A stretch of 64,000 nt of DNA from Flavobacterium sp. ENC (GCF_020991415.1 NZ_JAJMOY010000001.1:310001-374000), one strand, 5' to 3'; shown: positions 39,467 to 48,694, counted from the first letter of the stretch. Notes: a model not told the origin generated them from the letters alone. Numbers and translations: made by a program.

Positions 39467-39478
39467 GCATTACATTTG
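39450..39478 (+). promoter_or_regulatory. Promoter of the PH/SHOCT protein gene
   Basis: TTG (39450-39452) and TACATTTG (39471-39478) are separated by 18 bases and match the Bacteroidota consensus. The start lies about 65 bases before the downstream ATG and overlaps the end of the MmcQ gene. Confidence 0.6.
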
Positions 39479-39550
39479 CATCGTTAGAAAAAAAACTTAG
39501 CCACTCAGTCCCGATAGCTGTCGCGATTGTAACTTAGCAAATTATACCCC

Positions 39551-40255
39551 ATGAAAGAACAATTTAAAAAGTTTTTAAACGAAGAACAAGATCCTAAAGC
39601 GATTGAAAAAATCACTTCAAAACTCAATGATTTATTGATGAAAGGTGAAGAAGTCGGATATATCGCGGTTCAGAAAAAACCGGCAATAACTGTTTTTCCT
39701 GATAGTATTGTATTAACAAACAAAAGAATTATTATTTGTAAACCTAAAAATTTAGGTCTTTCAATGGACTTTACAGATTATACCTGGGATGAAATCGTAG
39801 GTACTTTTGTAAAAGAAAACATTTTAGGTTCAGAGTTCTCTTTTTCTACGAAAACAGATATTCAGGCTTCTATAGATTATATCCCTAAGATTCAGGCCCG
39901 TAAAATTTTTACGTATGCTAAAGAACAACTGGATATCTTAAAAAACCCAACTGTCGCAACTCCCGTTGTGGAAGCTGTTCAGACAGAAGAAGTGGAAACG
40001 GAAGACGAAATCGAAGAAGTGGAAACAGAAGAAGTAACCAGTTTTGCAGAAATTATGCCGGCTACTACTCCATCTTACACGGAAACTTTTGAGCCGATTC
40101 AGCCTCAGGCTCCAACCGGAGATCGTAAATTAAGCGAATTATCGAAAGAAGAACTTTTTGATAAATTACAGAATTACAAAAAGCTACTGGATAACGGTTT
40201 GATTATGCAGGGCGAATACGATACATTCAAAAAAGAAATTTTAAGCTATATGTAG
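39551..40255 (+). CDS. PH domain protein with C-terminal SHOCT motif
   Basis: This 234-residue cytoplasmic protein has an N-terminal bacterial PH-like domain (about 25-135; VIYI-like beta strands such as SIVLTNKRIIICKPKNLGLSMDFTDYTWDEI), an acidic low-complexity linker with repeated Glu/Thr/Val (about 140-190), and a C-terminal short helical SHOCT motif (KLSELSKEELFDKLQNYKKLLDNGLI). Such proteins are common but poorly understood; SHOCT motifs mediate oligomer contacts. The function is unknown. Confidence 0.85.
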   Translation: MKEQFKKFLNEEQDPKAIEKITSKLNDLLMKGEEVGYIAVQKKPAITVFPDSIVLTNKRIIICKPKNLGLSMDFTDYTWDEIVGTFVKENILGSEFSFSTKTDIQASIDYIPKIQARKIFTYAKEQLDILKNPTVATPVVEAVQTEEVETEDEIEEVETEEVTSFAEIMPATTPSYTETFEPIQPQAPTGDRKLSELSKEELFDKLQNYKKLLDNGLIMQGEYDTFKKEILSYM

Positions 40256-40258
40256 CAT

Positions 40259-40393
40259 TTAACCGCAAGGGACGCAAGGTTTTACGCAAAGCACGCAAGA
40301 AAAAACCATAAAAAACATCCTATTAATTAGGATGTTTTTTTATATAAACTTTTGCGAACACTGCGTAAAACCTTGCGTCCCTTGCGGTTAATT
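40259..40393. repeat. Complete AACCGCAAGG palindrome enclosing a terminator
   Basis: TTAACCGCAAGGGACGCAAGG at the left and CCTTGCGTCCCTTGCGGTTAA at the right are perfect reverse complements, with GTTTTACGCA/TGCGTAAAAC continuing the pairing. A small hairpin sits in the centre. This is the best-preserved copy of the family in the window. Confidence 0.85.
40310..40341. terminator. Bidirectional terminator between convergent genes
   Basis: AAAAAACATCC (40310-40320) and GGATGTTTTTT pair across TATTAATTA. Runs of A on the left and T on the right let it terminate transcripts from both directions, fitting its place between the convergent PH-protein and DUF4407 genes. Confidence 0.8.
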
Positions 40394-41494
40394 CTATAAA
40401 GTAGCCTTCTGTTTTTCTACAAAACTATTGGACTGGAGTTCTAATAAATCTGCTGCGTTTTTACGCTGCAAATCATACAGGTTCTTATCTTCTGCGATAT
40501 CTGCGTAAACCCTGTCGTGCATTTCAGCGCTGGTTTTAACCAATAAATCACGTTGGTATTTATTCTGTGCTAAAGTAGCTTTTACTGCTGTTTCGGCTTC
40601 TTCCTGTTTGAAATCAAATTCGCCTTTCGGAGCTAATAGTTTCGCAATAATCGGAGAAGTCTCAATCGCCAGAAACAATAACATAATAAAGAAGGATGGA
40701 AGCCAAGGCAATTTGTCCAACGCATTAATTCTTGCCATTAAACCATCGAAACCTTCTATGATGGGCTGTGTCTGCGATACTTTTTTATCTAAATCGGCCT
40801 GAAGCTGTTTTCCTGTTTTTTCTTTCTCAGCTATTTTTGCTTCGTTAGCCGCCTTTAGCGCTGCAAATTCTTTTAGGGAAGCGTCGTGCTTTTCGCGTTT
40901 TTCTTTATAAACGGGACCTTTTCCTAATTTTTTAGTTCCTGCAGTACCTTCCGCTTCTGTGATATAAGTGGAGTATAAAGCATTTACTTCCTTCTCTTTT
41001 TTCAGGATATCACTTTTCAAAGCTGCGATCTCCGCTTTATTCTTGTCTAAGTCTGATTTGAAATAATTACCCACCTGTTTTTTGTTGGCCAGTTCCATTT
41101 CATTTTTTTCTTTCAGTAAAACCGTATTGATTTCTTTTTCGAAAATTTTAATTTCCAATGGCTTCGAAATAACGATGGCAATAATAACCGCCAGCATAAT
41201 ACGCGGCGTAGCCTGAAGAAATTCATCAAAAAAACGATCTCTTTTTTTAATCGTCGAAACGATAAAGCGATCTAAATTGAAGATTAATAAACTCCATACA
41301 AATCCGAAAATCAAGGCCGGATAAATAGAGTCAAAAACAGTAAAAAGCGCATAAGCACTGGCTAAGAAAGCCATAACCGCAGTAAAAAAAACAGTGGCGC
41401 CAATACCTACATATTTGGTTTGTTCCCCTTCTGAACAGCCGTCCAGCAGGTCTCGGTCGACTCCTGAACAAAGGATAAAAAATTGTTTTAACAT
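40394..41494 (-). CDS. DUF4407 family membrane protein
   Basis: This 366-residue protein starts with a soluble segment containing CSGVDRDLLDGCSEGEQTKY. Two close membrane helices follow (about 28-80), then another (about 95-115), a long coiled coil (about 125-250, Lys/Glu/Ala-rich) and a fourth helix (PSFFIMLLFLAIETSPIIAKLL). This is the standard DUF4407 arrangement. The function is unknown. Confidence 0.88.
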   Translation of the reverse strand: MLKQFFILCSGVDRDLLDGCSEGEQTKYVGIGATVFFTAVMAFLASAYALFTVFDSIYPALIFGFVWSLLIFNLDRFIVSTIKKRDRFFDEFLQATPRIMLAVIIAIVISKPLEIKIFEKEINTVLLKEKNEMELANKKQVGNYFKSDLDKNKAEIAALKSDILKKEKEVNALYSTYITEAEGTAGTKKLGKGPVYKEKREKHDASLKEFAALKAANEAKIAEKEKTGKQLQADLDKKVSQTQPIIEGFDGLMARINALDKLPWLPSFFIMLLFLAIETSPIIAKLLAPKGEFDFKQEEAETAVKATLAQNKYQRDLLVKTSAEMHDRVYADIAEDKNLYDLQRKNAADLLELQSNSFVEKQKATL

Positions 41495-41760
41495 GATTGA
41501 TGATTTTTGATTGATGATTATTTCGTCAGTTCGCCCTTCGGGCTCGTGTGATAGGGCAAATTTAGCGCCAAAAATTTAATTCTGACGTAAATACTTGATT
41601 TGTTTTTACTTGAGAGTGTAAAATTCATTTTTTATTAAATGTTATTTTAACATTAATCTATTTCTAATGTTGGCCAGGAATCATAACACTATGTTAATTT
41701 TCTTTAATGACTTTAGTAACATTAAGGTTCTAGTTTCGCAAAAAAGAAACTAAACACACA
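41495..41760. other. Intergenic region upstream of the phytase-linked receptor
   Basis: The gap holds a short palindromic fragment near 41523-41555 (GTCAGTTCGCCC...GGGCTCG) and an AT-rich stretch. TAGTTTCG near 41730 matches the -7 consensus in 7 of 8 positions and may serve the downstream receptor gene. Confidence 0.35.
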
Positions 41761-44571
41761 ATGAAAAAAAATTATTTAGTAGTAACATTCATGCTTTTGA
41801 CCCTTGCCGGTTATGCTCAAAAGGCCATAATATCAGGAAAGGTATTAGATGCTGATGATAAACTTCCCTTGCCGGGAGCAATGATTCAGATTGTAGGGGA
41901 AAACAAATACACGGTTTCCGATTACAATGGTCGTTTTGAATTGCTTAACATAAATGTCGGCACCTACCAGGTTTTAGTAAAATATATTGGTTATACGTCA
42001 ATAACACATGAAATAACAGTTGAACAAGGAAAAAATAATGTACTTGACTTTGTCCTTAAAGCTTCAGGAACTGAATTGAATGAAGTGATTGTCGGAGACA
42101 TCTTAAAAGGTCAGGCCAAAGCCTTAAACCAACAAAAAAACAATAAAAATATCGGAAACGTAATTTCTTCTGATCAGGTAGGCCGTTTTCCTGATGCCAA
42201 TGTCGGAGATGCCTTAAAACGTGTTCCGGGGATAACGATGCAAAATGATCAGGGTGAAGCGCGTAATATCATCATAAGAGGTTTAGCACCTTCTCTGAAC
42301 TCGGTTACTTTAAATGGCGACAGAATTCCATCTGCTGAAGGAGACAACAGAAATGTACAAATGGATTTAATTCCGTCTGATATGATTTCGACTATCGAAG
42401 TGAACAAAACCCTGACTTCAGATATGGATGCGGATGCTATCGGGGGTTCTGTAAATTTAATTACCAGAGCCACTCCGAACGGCGAAAGAATTTCTGCTAC
42501 TCTTGCCGGAGGTTATTTACCTATACGCGAAAACGCAAGCTACACCGCAGGTTTAGTATACGGAAACCGTTTTTTTGACAACAAATTAGGGGCTGTTTTC
42601 AGCGGATCTTATAATAATGTAGATTACGGTTCAGACAACGTCGAAAACGAATGGGTAAAAGATGAATTTGGAAATGAATATTTACAAGCTTCAGAAGTTA
42701 GAAAATACGATGTACAGCGTATTCGCCGCAGCGGATCTGTTGCTTTAGATTATAAATTTGATGAAAACAACACCATTTTTGCCAATGCTATTTATAACTG
42801 GAGAGATGACCGGGAAAATCGCTTCAGAACAACTTATGATGATATCGAACCGATTTACAATGGTGAAACCATTACCGGTTTTGAAGGTCGTGTAAAACGC
42901 CAGACAAAAGGCGGAGTTGACAACAGCAGAAACAAAAACAGAAGACTGGAAGATCAGCGTGTGCAGAATTATTCTATTCGCGGAGAGCATTTAATCAACT
43001 CGAAATTAGATCTGGACTGGTCGGCAAATTACGCCAAAGCTAGAGAATACCGTCCGGGTGAACGTTATATCGAATACCGTCAGAAAGGTTTGGAAATCAA
43101 CGAAAACTTATCTGATTTAAGATTTCCTTTATTAACGACAACCGGAGAATCTGTCGAGGATTTCAAATTTGATTCCGTAACAGAAAATACAGATGATACG
43201 AGCGAAAGTGAATTTGGAGCCAAAGTAAACATCCGTTTTCCGTTTACGATTATTCCTTCTCAGAAAGGAAGGCTAAGAACAGGACTTAGACTTCGTTTAA
43301 AAGAAAAAAAGAGAGATAATATTTTCTTTTCCTACGAACCAACGGGTGATGGAATGGAATTGTTATCAGAAGTTCCAACAAGTTATTTTGATGGTAAAAA
43401 CTTTAATCCGGGCAGCAAATATGTTCCGGGGACCTTTGCTTCTGCAAGTTTTTTAGGAAGTCTTGATTTGAATAACGCAACTTTATTTGATAAAGAAGCT
43501 GATGCTGCTGAATATTTGGCGGTAAACTATAATGCCAAAGAAAACATTTATGCGGCTTATGTAAGATGGGATCAGGATTTTAATGATAAATTATCAATGG
43601 TATTGGGTTTCCGTGTTGAAAATACGCATATTGACTATACCGGAAATCGTGTCTTAGACGAAGAAGAATTAGAAAGTACAATCAACACGACCAATTCATA
43701 TACTAACGTATTACCAAGCATCTCGTTCCAATATAATGCTACGAAAGATTTAGTTTTAAGAGCGGCGGCTACAACCGCTTTAGCAAGACCAAACTATTAC
43801 GCCCTGGCTCCTTACGTTAACAATATTGCTGCCGATAAAGAAATTACTGCCGGAAATCCGGACCTTGACGTAACGTATTCCTATAATTATGATTTCATGG
43901 CAGAAAATTATTTCAAATCTGTCGGATTAATTTCAGGAGGTGTTTTCTACAAAAAATTAAATGACTTCATTTACAACTACAGCGACAATCAATATACGGA
44001 TGCAAAATTTGCCAATGATTTTCCAAATCAGGCCAATCCAATTCCGGCGGGTGAAAACTGGTCATTTGTACAATCCAGAAACGGGGATACTGTTGATGTG
44101 TATGGTTTTGAAGTGGCATTTCAGCGTCAGTTGGATTTCCTTCCGGGAAAATTCCTGAAAGGTTTTGGAATCTACCTGAACTACACCTACACCAAATCTA
44201 AAGCAAAAGGAATCGCCGATGAAGACGGAAACGAAAGAAACAACATCAGCCTTCCGGGTACCACTCCTCATATGTTTAACGGATCGTTATCGTGGGAAAA
44301 CAAAAGATTCTCTGCCAGAGTTTCGACCAACTTTACTTCTGATTATTTAGATGAATTAGGTTCAGAGTCTTACAAAGACAGCTACTATGACAAACAGCTT
44401 TTTGTTGATGCCAATGCTTCTTTCAAAATCACACCGAAATTGCGTCTTTTTGCAGAAGCCAATAATTTAACCAACCAACCGTTGCGCTACTATCAAGGTA
44501 TCGAAGCGCATACCAAACAAGCAGAATACTATCAGGCCAGATATAATTTTGGATTGAAATTCGACTTGTAA
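41761..44571 (+). CDS. TonB-dependent receptor linked to phytase
   Basis: This 936-residue protein has a signal peptide (MKKNYLVVTFMLLTLAGYAQ), a carboxypeptidase-regulatory-like domain (about 22-105), a plug (VSSDQ-like: NVISSDQVGRFPDANVGDALKRVPG; IIIRGLAPSLNSVTLNGDRIP; IEVNKTLTSDMDADAIGGSVNLITR) and a C-terminal barrel ending in FGLKFDL. The plug type is that of the single-component TIGR01782-like receptors, not SusC. It has no SusD partner. The phytase gene follows after 65 bases, suggesting uptake of phytate or its products. Confidence 0.93.
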   Translation: MKKNYLVVTFMLLTLAGYAQKAIISGKVLDADDKLPLPGAMIQIVGENKYTVSDYNGRFELLNINVGTYQVLVKYIGYTSITHEITVEQGKNNVLDFVLKASGTELNEVIVGDILKGQAKALNQQKNNKNIGNVISSDQVGRFPDANVGDALKRVPGITMQNDQGEARNIIIRGLAPSLNSVTLNGDRIPSAEGDNRNVQMDLIPSDMISTIEVNKTLTSDMDADAIGGSVNLITRATPNGERISATLAGGYLPIRENASYTAGLVYGNRFFDNKLGAVFSGSYNNVDYGSDNVENEWVKDEFGNEYLQASEVRKYDVQRIRRSGSVALDYKFDENNTIFANAIYNWRDDRENRFRTTYDDIEPIYNGETITGFEGRVKRQTKGGVDNSRNKNRRLEDQRVQNYSIRGEHLINSKLDLDWSANYAKAREYRPGERYIEYRQKGLEINENLSDLRFPLLTTTGESVEDFKFDSVTENTDDTSESEFGAKVNIRFPFTIIPSQKGRLRTGLRLRLKEKKRDNIFFSYEPTGDGMELLSEVPTSYFDGKNFNPGSKYVPGTFASASFLGSLDLNNATLFDKEADAAEYLAVNYNAKENIYAAYVRWDQDFNDKLSMVLGFRVENTHIDYTGNRVLDEEELESTINTTNSYTNVLPSISFQYNATKDLVLRAAATTALARPNYYALAPYVNNIAADKEITAGNPDLDVTYSYNYDFMAENYFKSVGLISGGVFYKKLNDFIYNYSDNQYTDAKFANDFPNQANPIPAGENWSFVQSRNGDTVDVYGFEVAFQRQLDFLPGKFLKGFGIYLNYTYTKSKAKGIADEDGNERNNISLPGTTPHMFNGSLSWENKRFSARVSTNFTSDYLDELGSESYKDSYYDKQLFVDANASFKITPKLRLFAEANNLTNQPLRYYQGIEAHTKQAEYYQARYNFGLKFDL

Positions 44572-44593
44572 TAATCAATTTATATAATTCTTA

Positions 44594-44625
44594 AATTAGA
44601 CAGGGCTTAACCGCTCTGTCTAATT
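44594..44625. promoter_or_regulatory. Hairpin between receptor and phytase genes
   Basis: AATTAGACAG (44594-44603) and CTGTCTAATT (44616-44625) are perfect reverse complements. No T-run follows, so it may adjust stability or read-through of the message, not end it. Confidence 0.55.
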
Positions 44626-44636
44626 GCATTAAAATA

Positions 44637-45698
44637 ATGAACCAAATGAAAAATAAATCAAAACTGTCATTTTTACTTTTAGGTGTTTTATTCGTTTCCT
44701 GCAAAGAAGACAAGTTAGCTCCCATTGCAAAAAATGCCGTAAAACCAACTGTCGTTACACAAACTTTACCTCACGATACTGATGATCCCTCCATCTGGAT
44801 TCACCCGACAGATCCTTCAAAAAGTATAATTGTAGGGACTGACAAAGACACTGACGGTGGTTTGTACGCTTTTGATCTGAACGGAAAAATTCTAAAAAAA
44901 TCAATTGCGTTAAAAAGACCGAACAATGTTGATATCGCTTACGGCTTAGTAATTGACGGAAAAAAAACAGACATTGCCGTTACTACAGAGCGCGAAAGCA
45001 ACAAAATCAGAATTTTCAGCCTGCCGGATTTAGAACCAATTGACAATGGAGGAATTGCTGTTTTTGAAGGCGAAGCATTACGCGACCCGATGGGAATCGC
45101 ATTATACACAAGACCAAGTGATAAAAAGATTTTCGCTATTGTGGGCAGAAAATCAGGGCCTTCAGGAAGTTATTTATGGCAATACGAACTTTCAGGTACC
45201 GGAAAAGGGGCCACTGCAAAAGTGGTTCGAAAATTTGGAGCCTACAGCGCAAAAAAAGAAATCGAAGCGATTGCAGTGGACAACGAATTGGGAACCGTTT
45301 TATATTGCGACGAACAATTTGGAATCAGGAAATACAAAGCTGATCCTGCTTTAAACGATAATAAAGAAATAGCTCTTTTCGGAAAAACAGGTTTCAAAGC
45401 CGATAATGAAGGAATCGCGATTTACAAAAAGACCGATTCTACAGGTTATATTTTAGTATCGAACCAACAAGCCAATACTTTTATGGTATATCCGAGAGAA
45501 GGGGCAAAAGGGAATCCGAACAATTATCCGTTACTGGCAGAAATCCCAACATCCACAATCGAATGTGACGGAGCGGATGTAACCAGCCTTAATTTAGGCG
45601 GGAAATATAAAGACGGCCTTTTCGTAGCCATGAGCAACGGAATGGTTTTTCAGTATTACGCCTGGGATTTGATTCAGGCACGTATCGATAAGGAGTAG
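44637..45698 (+). CDS. Beta-propeller phytase, lipoprotein
   Basis: This 353-residue protein has a lipoprotein signal (LSFLLLGVLFVSC), and the six-bladed propeller motifs of 3-phytases: DTDDPSIWIHPTDPSKS near the start, IVGTDKDTDGGLYAFDLNGK, ERESNKIRIF, and EAIAVDNELGTVLYCDEQFGIRKY with acidic calcium ligands. The enzyme releases phosphate from phytate using calcium. It follows a TonB receptor gene. ATGs at 44637 and 44646 are both possible; the second begins closer to the signal peptide. Confidence 0.92.
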   Translation: MNQMKNKSKLSFLLLGVLFVSCKEDKLAPIAKNAVKPTVVTQTLPHDTDDPSIWIHPTDPSKSIIVGTDKDTDGGLYAFDLNGKILKKSIALKRPNNVDIAYGLVIDGKKTDIAVTTERESNKIRIFSLPDLEPIDNGGIAVFEGEALRDPMGIALYTRPSDKKIFAIVGRKSGPSGSYLWQYELSGTGKGATAKVVRKFGAYSAKKEIEAIAVDNELGTVLYCDEQFGIRKYKADPALNDNKEIALFGKTGFKADNEGIAIYKKTDSTGYILVSNQQANTFMVYPREGAKGNPNNYPLLAEIPTSTIECDGADVTSLNLGGKYKDGLFVAMSNGMVFQYYAWDLIQARIDKE

Positions 45699-45705
45699 TT
45701 TTTAG

Positions 45706-45800
45706 TCGCAGTTTTTAGTCGCAGTCGCAGAGTTCAGTCGCAGTCGCGGTATTCAGTTTTCAGTTTTTTAACTGAGACCGAAAACTGCATACTGCGACTG
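45706..45800. repeat. CAGTCGCAG / GACTGAAAAC hairpin repeat
   Basis: Copies of AGTCGCAGT precede an inverted copy containing ACTGCGACTGAAAAC. The family also occurs at 23450, 34532 and 46211. It begins directly after the phytase stop. Confidence 0.6.
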
Positions 45801-46210
45801 AAAACCCAAAATCTATCAGGCTGAGCGAAGTCGAAGCCCCCACAACGTAAAGCCCTTCGACTTCGCTCAGGGTGACATCGAAACAGAGACTGAAAACTGA
45901 GACCGAAAACTGAGACCGAAAACCCAAAATCTGTCAGGCTGAGCGAAGTCGAAGCCCCACAACAAAAGCCCTTCAACTTCGCTCAGGGTGACATCGAGAC
46001 AGAGACTAAAAACTGAGACCGAAAACCCAAAATCTGTCAGGCTGAGCGAAGTCGAAGCCCCGCAACGTAAAGCCCTTCGACTTCGCTCAGGGTGACATCG
46101 AGACAGAGACTGAAAACTGAGACCGAAAACCCAAAATCTGTCAGGCTGAGCGAAGTCGAAGCCCCGCAACGAAAGCCCTTCGACTTCGCTCAGGGTGACA
46201 TCGAGACAGA
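45801..46210. repeat. Array of four tandem palindromic units
   Basis: Four near-identical units begin at 45801, 45919, 46022 and 46126, with periods of 118, 103 and 104 bases. Each contains CTGAGCGAAGTCGAAG and its perfect reverse complement CTTCGACTTCGCTCAG, then GGGTGACATCGAGACAGAG. Units could each fold into a hairpin. Translation of either strand gives repetitive, serine- and valine-rich text that is not a real protein. Confidence 0.85.
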
Positions 46211-46254
46211 GACTGAAAACTGAGACCGAGACTGAGACTGAGACTGAGACAAAA

Positions 46255-46283
46255 AAAAAGCTGTTCATAACGAACAGCTTTTT
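46255..46283. terminator. Bidirectional terminator downstream of pckA
   Basis: AAAAAGCTGTTC (46255-46266) pairs perfectly with GAACAGCTTTTT (46272-46283) around a 5-base loop. A run of A on one side and T on the other serves both the minus-strand pckA and any plus-strand message from the phytase side. Confidence 0.85.
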
Positions 46284-46305
46284 CAAGTTTGAATTAGTAA
46301 TTTCC

Positions 46306-47910
46306 TTATTCTGTAATCGGTGCGCCGGCCAAAATTTCGGCATTGGCAAACTCTTCAAATTTGGCAAAATTCGCTTTGAATTTCTGAGCCAGTTCAATTG
46401 CTTTTTTGTCGTATAAATCTTTGTCTTCCCAGGTGTTTCTTGGATTCAGAATCTCGCTTGGAACATTCGGACAGCTTTGTGGTTTTGCAATTCCAAAAAC
46501 GGCATGGTTTTTAAATTCTACATTGTCCAGTTCACCGTTTAGTGCAGCAGTAATCATCGCACGGGTATATTTCAATTTCATACGCGTTCCGATTCCGTAT
46601 GCACCACCAGTCCAACCGGTATTAATCAACCATACTTTTACATCTGCATCTTTCATCTTTTTAGTCAGCATTTCTGCATAACGTGTTGGGTGCAAAGGCA
46701 TGAATGGTGCTCCAAAACAAGCGGAGAAATTAGGTTGTGGTTCTGTAACTCCTGCTTCAGTTCCGGCAACTTTAGCCGTATATCCTGAGATAAAATGGTA
46801 AGCGGCCTGACCCGGAGTCAGTTTTGAGATTGGAGGCAAAATTCCGAAAGAATCTGCCGTTAGGAAAAATATATTTTTAGGGTTATGTCCGATAGAACCC
46901 GGCTGAATATTGTCGATATGTGTGATTGGGTAACTTACACGTGTATTTTGAGTGATCGAAACATCATCGTAATCCACTTCGTTTGTTCCCGCTTTGAAAA
47001 CCACATTTTCTAAAAGCGCCCCTTTTTTGATCGCTCTAAAAATGTCCGGCTCGTTTTCTTCCGTTAAATTAATAACTTTAGCATAACAGCCACCTTCAAA
47101 ATTAAAAACGGTATTTTCAGCAGTCCATCCGTGTTCATCATCACCAATTAACTTACGGGCAGGATCTGCCGATAAAGTTGTTTTTCCTGTCCCTGACAAT
47201 CCGAAGAAAATCGCCGTATCTCCTGCTTCACCCACATTGGCGCTGCAGTGCATTGGTAATGTATTTTTGAAAACCGGTAAAATGAAATTCAAAGCAGAAA
47301 AAATTCCTTTTTTCATTTCTCCCGTATACCCCGTTCCACCGATAAGGGCAATTTTTTTGGTAAAATCCAGAATCGCAAAATTAGACTGGCGTGTTCCGTC
47401 TACAGCAGGATCTGCCATAAAACTCGGAGCACAAATTACCGTCCATTCCGGAGTAAAGTTGGCTAATTCTGAATCTTCAGGTCTTAAAAACATATTATAA
47501 CAAAACAAATTAGACCATGCCGTTTCGGTTACTACACGAACATTTAATCTGTAATTGGCATCAGAGCAAACGTAAGAATCTCTGACAAATACTTCTTTAT
47601 GAGATAAAAACTGAGTTACTTTATTGTATAACTTTTCAAAAGCTTCCGGTGAAAATGGAATATTTACATTTCCCCACCAAACTTTATCTTCTGTAATGCT
47701 GTCTTTTACGATAAAACGGTCCTGTGGAGAACGTCCTGTAAATTCGCCCGTATTAATTGCCAACGCTCCCGTAGAGTTCTCAACACCCTGGCCTGCCTGC
47801 AAAGTAATCGCATGCAATTCATCTGCTGATAATTGATAGCGAACTGTTGCATTTTCAATTCCTAGTTCTTTCAACGAAATCGATTGCGTGAAAAGTGTGT
47901 TAGTGTCCAT
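46306..47910 (-). CDS. pckA: ATP-dependent phosphoenolpyruvate carboxykinase
   Basis: This 534-residue protein has the PEPCK signatures: GEFTGRSPQDRFIV, MHCSANVG, the kinase loop FFGLSGTGKTTLSADP, LIGDDEHGW and RVSYPITHIDN. It converts oxaloacetate and ATP to phosphoenolpyruvate, CO2 and ADP, linking the TCA cycle to gluconeogenesis and, in Bacteroidota, CO2 fixation. Length is typical of bacterial ATP-type enzymes. It is transcribed alone with a -7 box 38 bases upstream. Confidence 0.97.
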   Translation of the reverse strand: MDTNTLFTQSISLKELGIENATVRYQLSADELHAITLQAGQGVENSTGALAINTGEFTGRSPQDRFIVKDSITEDKVWWGNVNIPFSPEAFEKLYNKVTQFLSHKEVFVRDSYVCSDANYRLNVRVVTETAWSNLFCYNMFLRPEDSELANFTPEWTVICAPSFMADPAVDGTRQSNFAILDFTKKIALIGGTGYTGEMKKGIFSALNFILPVFKNTLPMHCSANVGEAGDTAIFFGLSGTGKTTLSADPARKLIGDDEHGWTAENTVFNFEGGCYAKVINLTEENEPDIFRAIKKGALLENVVFKAGTNEVDYDDVSITQNTRVSYPITHIDNIQPGSIGHNPKNIFFLTADSFGILPPISKLTPGQAAYHFISGYTAKVAGTEAGVTEPQPNFSACFGAPFMPLHPTRYAEMLTKKMKDADVKVWLINTGWTGGAYGIGTRMKLKYTRAMITAALNGELDNVEFKNHAVFGIAKPQSCPNVPSEILNPRNTWEDKDLYDKKAIELAQKFKANFAKFEEFANAEILAGAPITE

Positions 47911-47947
47911 AAATTTTGTTGTTGTGTGTGTTTCTTTTTTTAGTGAA

Positions 47948-47955
47948 CAAACATA
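47948..47955 (-). promoter_or_regulatory. -7 element upstream of pckA
   Basis: Read on the minus strand this is TATGTTTG, a perfect match to TAnnTTTG. Transcription would begin about 30 bases before the start codon. A matching -33 TTG at normal spacing was not seen. Confidence 0.4.
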
Positions 47956-48113
47956 ATTACTTTGATTCTAAGCTTTTATACTCAAAACATGAATTGTTAT
48001 ATTTTTTATCAATACAGATAAAAACCAATAAAAATTCACATAAGTAATCTTATATGTTATTTATGAGACAAAATTAAAGATTAATTTTTAGATAGAATTT
48101 TTTATTCGGGATT

Positions 48114-48500
48114 TTATGATTTTTTCTTCAAAATAGTAGCAAATAACACCAACCATGCAAGAATTAATAAAAATCCTCCTAAAGGTGTTGCGAATACGAT
48201 AATTTTTGAGTCAAAAACAGTGTACTCTTTGGTCACTAATAAATAGATAGATCCGCTAAACAGCACCACACCGGCAACTGCAAGAGTATAGATGGTCTTT
48301 AAGGTTTTTTCAGCAATATCTTTTCGGGTCGATAGAAAAAACAGAAAAAAAGCGTGGTACATCTGATAACGGACGCCAACTTCAAAAGTATTTAATTGTT
48401 CAACCGATAGCCATTTTTTAAGTAAATGGGCTCCGAAAGCGCCCAAAATAATAGCTAACATCCCGATAAAAGCACCTGTTAAAACAATTTTTCTTTTCAT
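48114..48500 (-). CDS. DUF423 family membrane protein
   Basis: From the ATG at 48500 the protein has 128 residues with four membrane segments and DUF423 features (GMLAIILGAFGAHLLKKWLSVEQLNTFEVGVRYQMYHAF). A TTG-initiated form at 48518 is less likely. Function is unknown. It lies divergent from the saccharopine dehydrogenase-like gene. Confidence 0.9.
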   Translation of the reverse strand: MKRKIVLTGAFIGMLAIILGAFGAHLLKKWLSVEQLNTFEVGVRYQMYHAFFLFFLSTRKDIAEKTLKTIYTLAVAGVVLFSGSIYLLVTKEYTVFDSKIIVFATPLGGFLLILAWLVLFATILKKKS

Positions 48501-48646
48501 GTTTTCTATGTTTTTCAATATTAAGACAAAAATACTTCAAAACCATTTAAAAAAGTTTTCTCTTTTCGAAAATCTTTTGCAGTAACGGGAATTTGTTCGT
48601 TTTATTCTTAAAATTAAAAATAAATGATTTTTTTTGAACAATCCGA

Positions 48647-48692
48647 TTGTTATATTTATAACATTTTAATATATTTGTGTTATAAATATAAA
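48647..48692 (+). promoter_or_regulatory. Promoter with paired palindromic operators
   Basis: TTG (48647-48649), a 20-base spacer and TATATTTG (48670-48677) form a consensus promoter. Two palindromic sites of form GTTATAnnTATAAC flank the -7 box: an exact one at 48649-48662 and one with a terminal mismatch at 48679-48692. The two are arranged so that 48650-48663 and 48678-48691 are perfect 14-base reverse complements. This arrangement suggests repression by a dimeric regulator. Confidence 0.7.
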
Positions 48693-48694
48693 AC

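Noticed and set aside
45801-46210. Possible CRISPR array from four regularly spaced repeats
   Set aside because: Units are 103-118 bases and nearly identical along their length, with no unique spacers and no cas genes nearby. They are tandem palindromes.
45867-46397. Open frame of 176 codons on the minus strand
   Set aside because: It is created by the tandem palindromes and repeats the same words (serine- and valine-rich), and its right end overlaps pckA. No real protein features.
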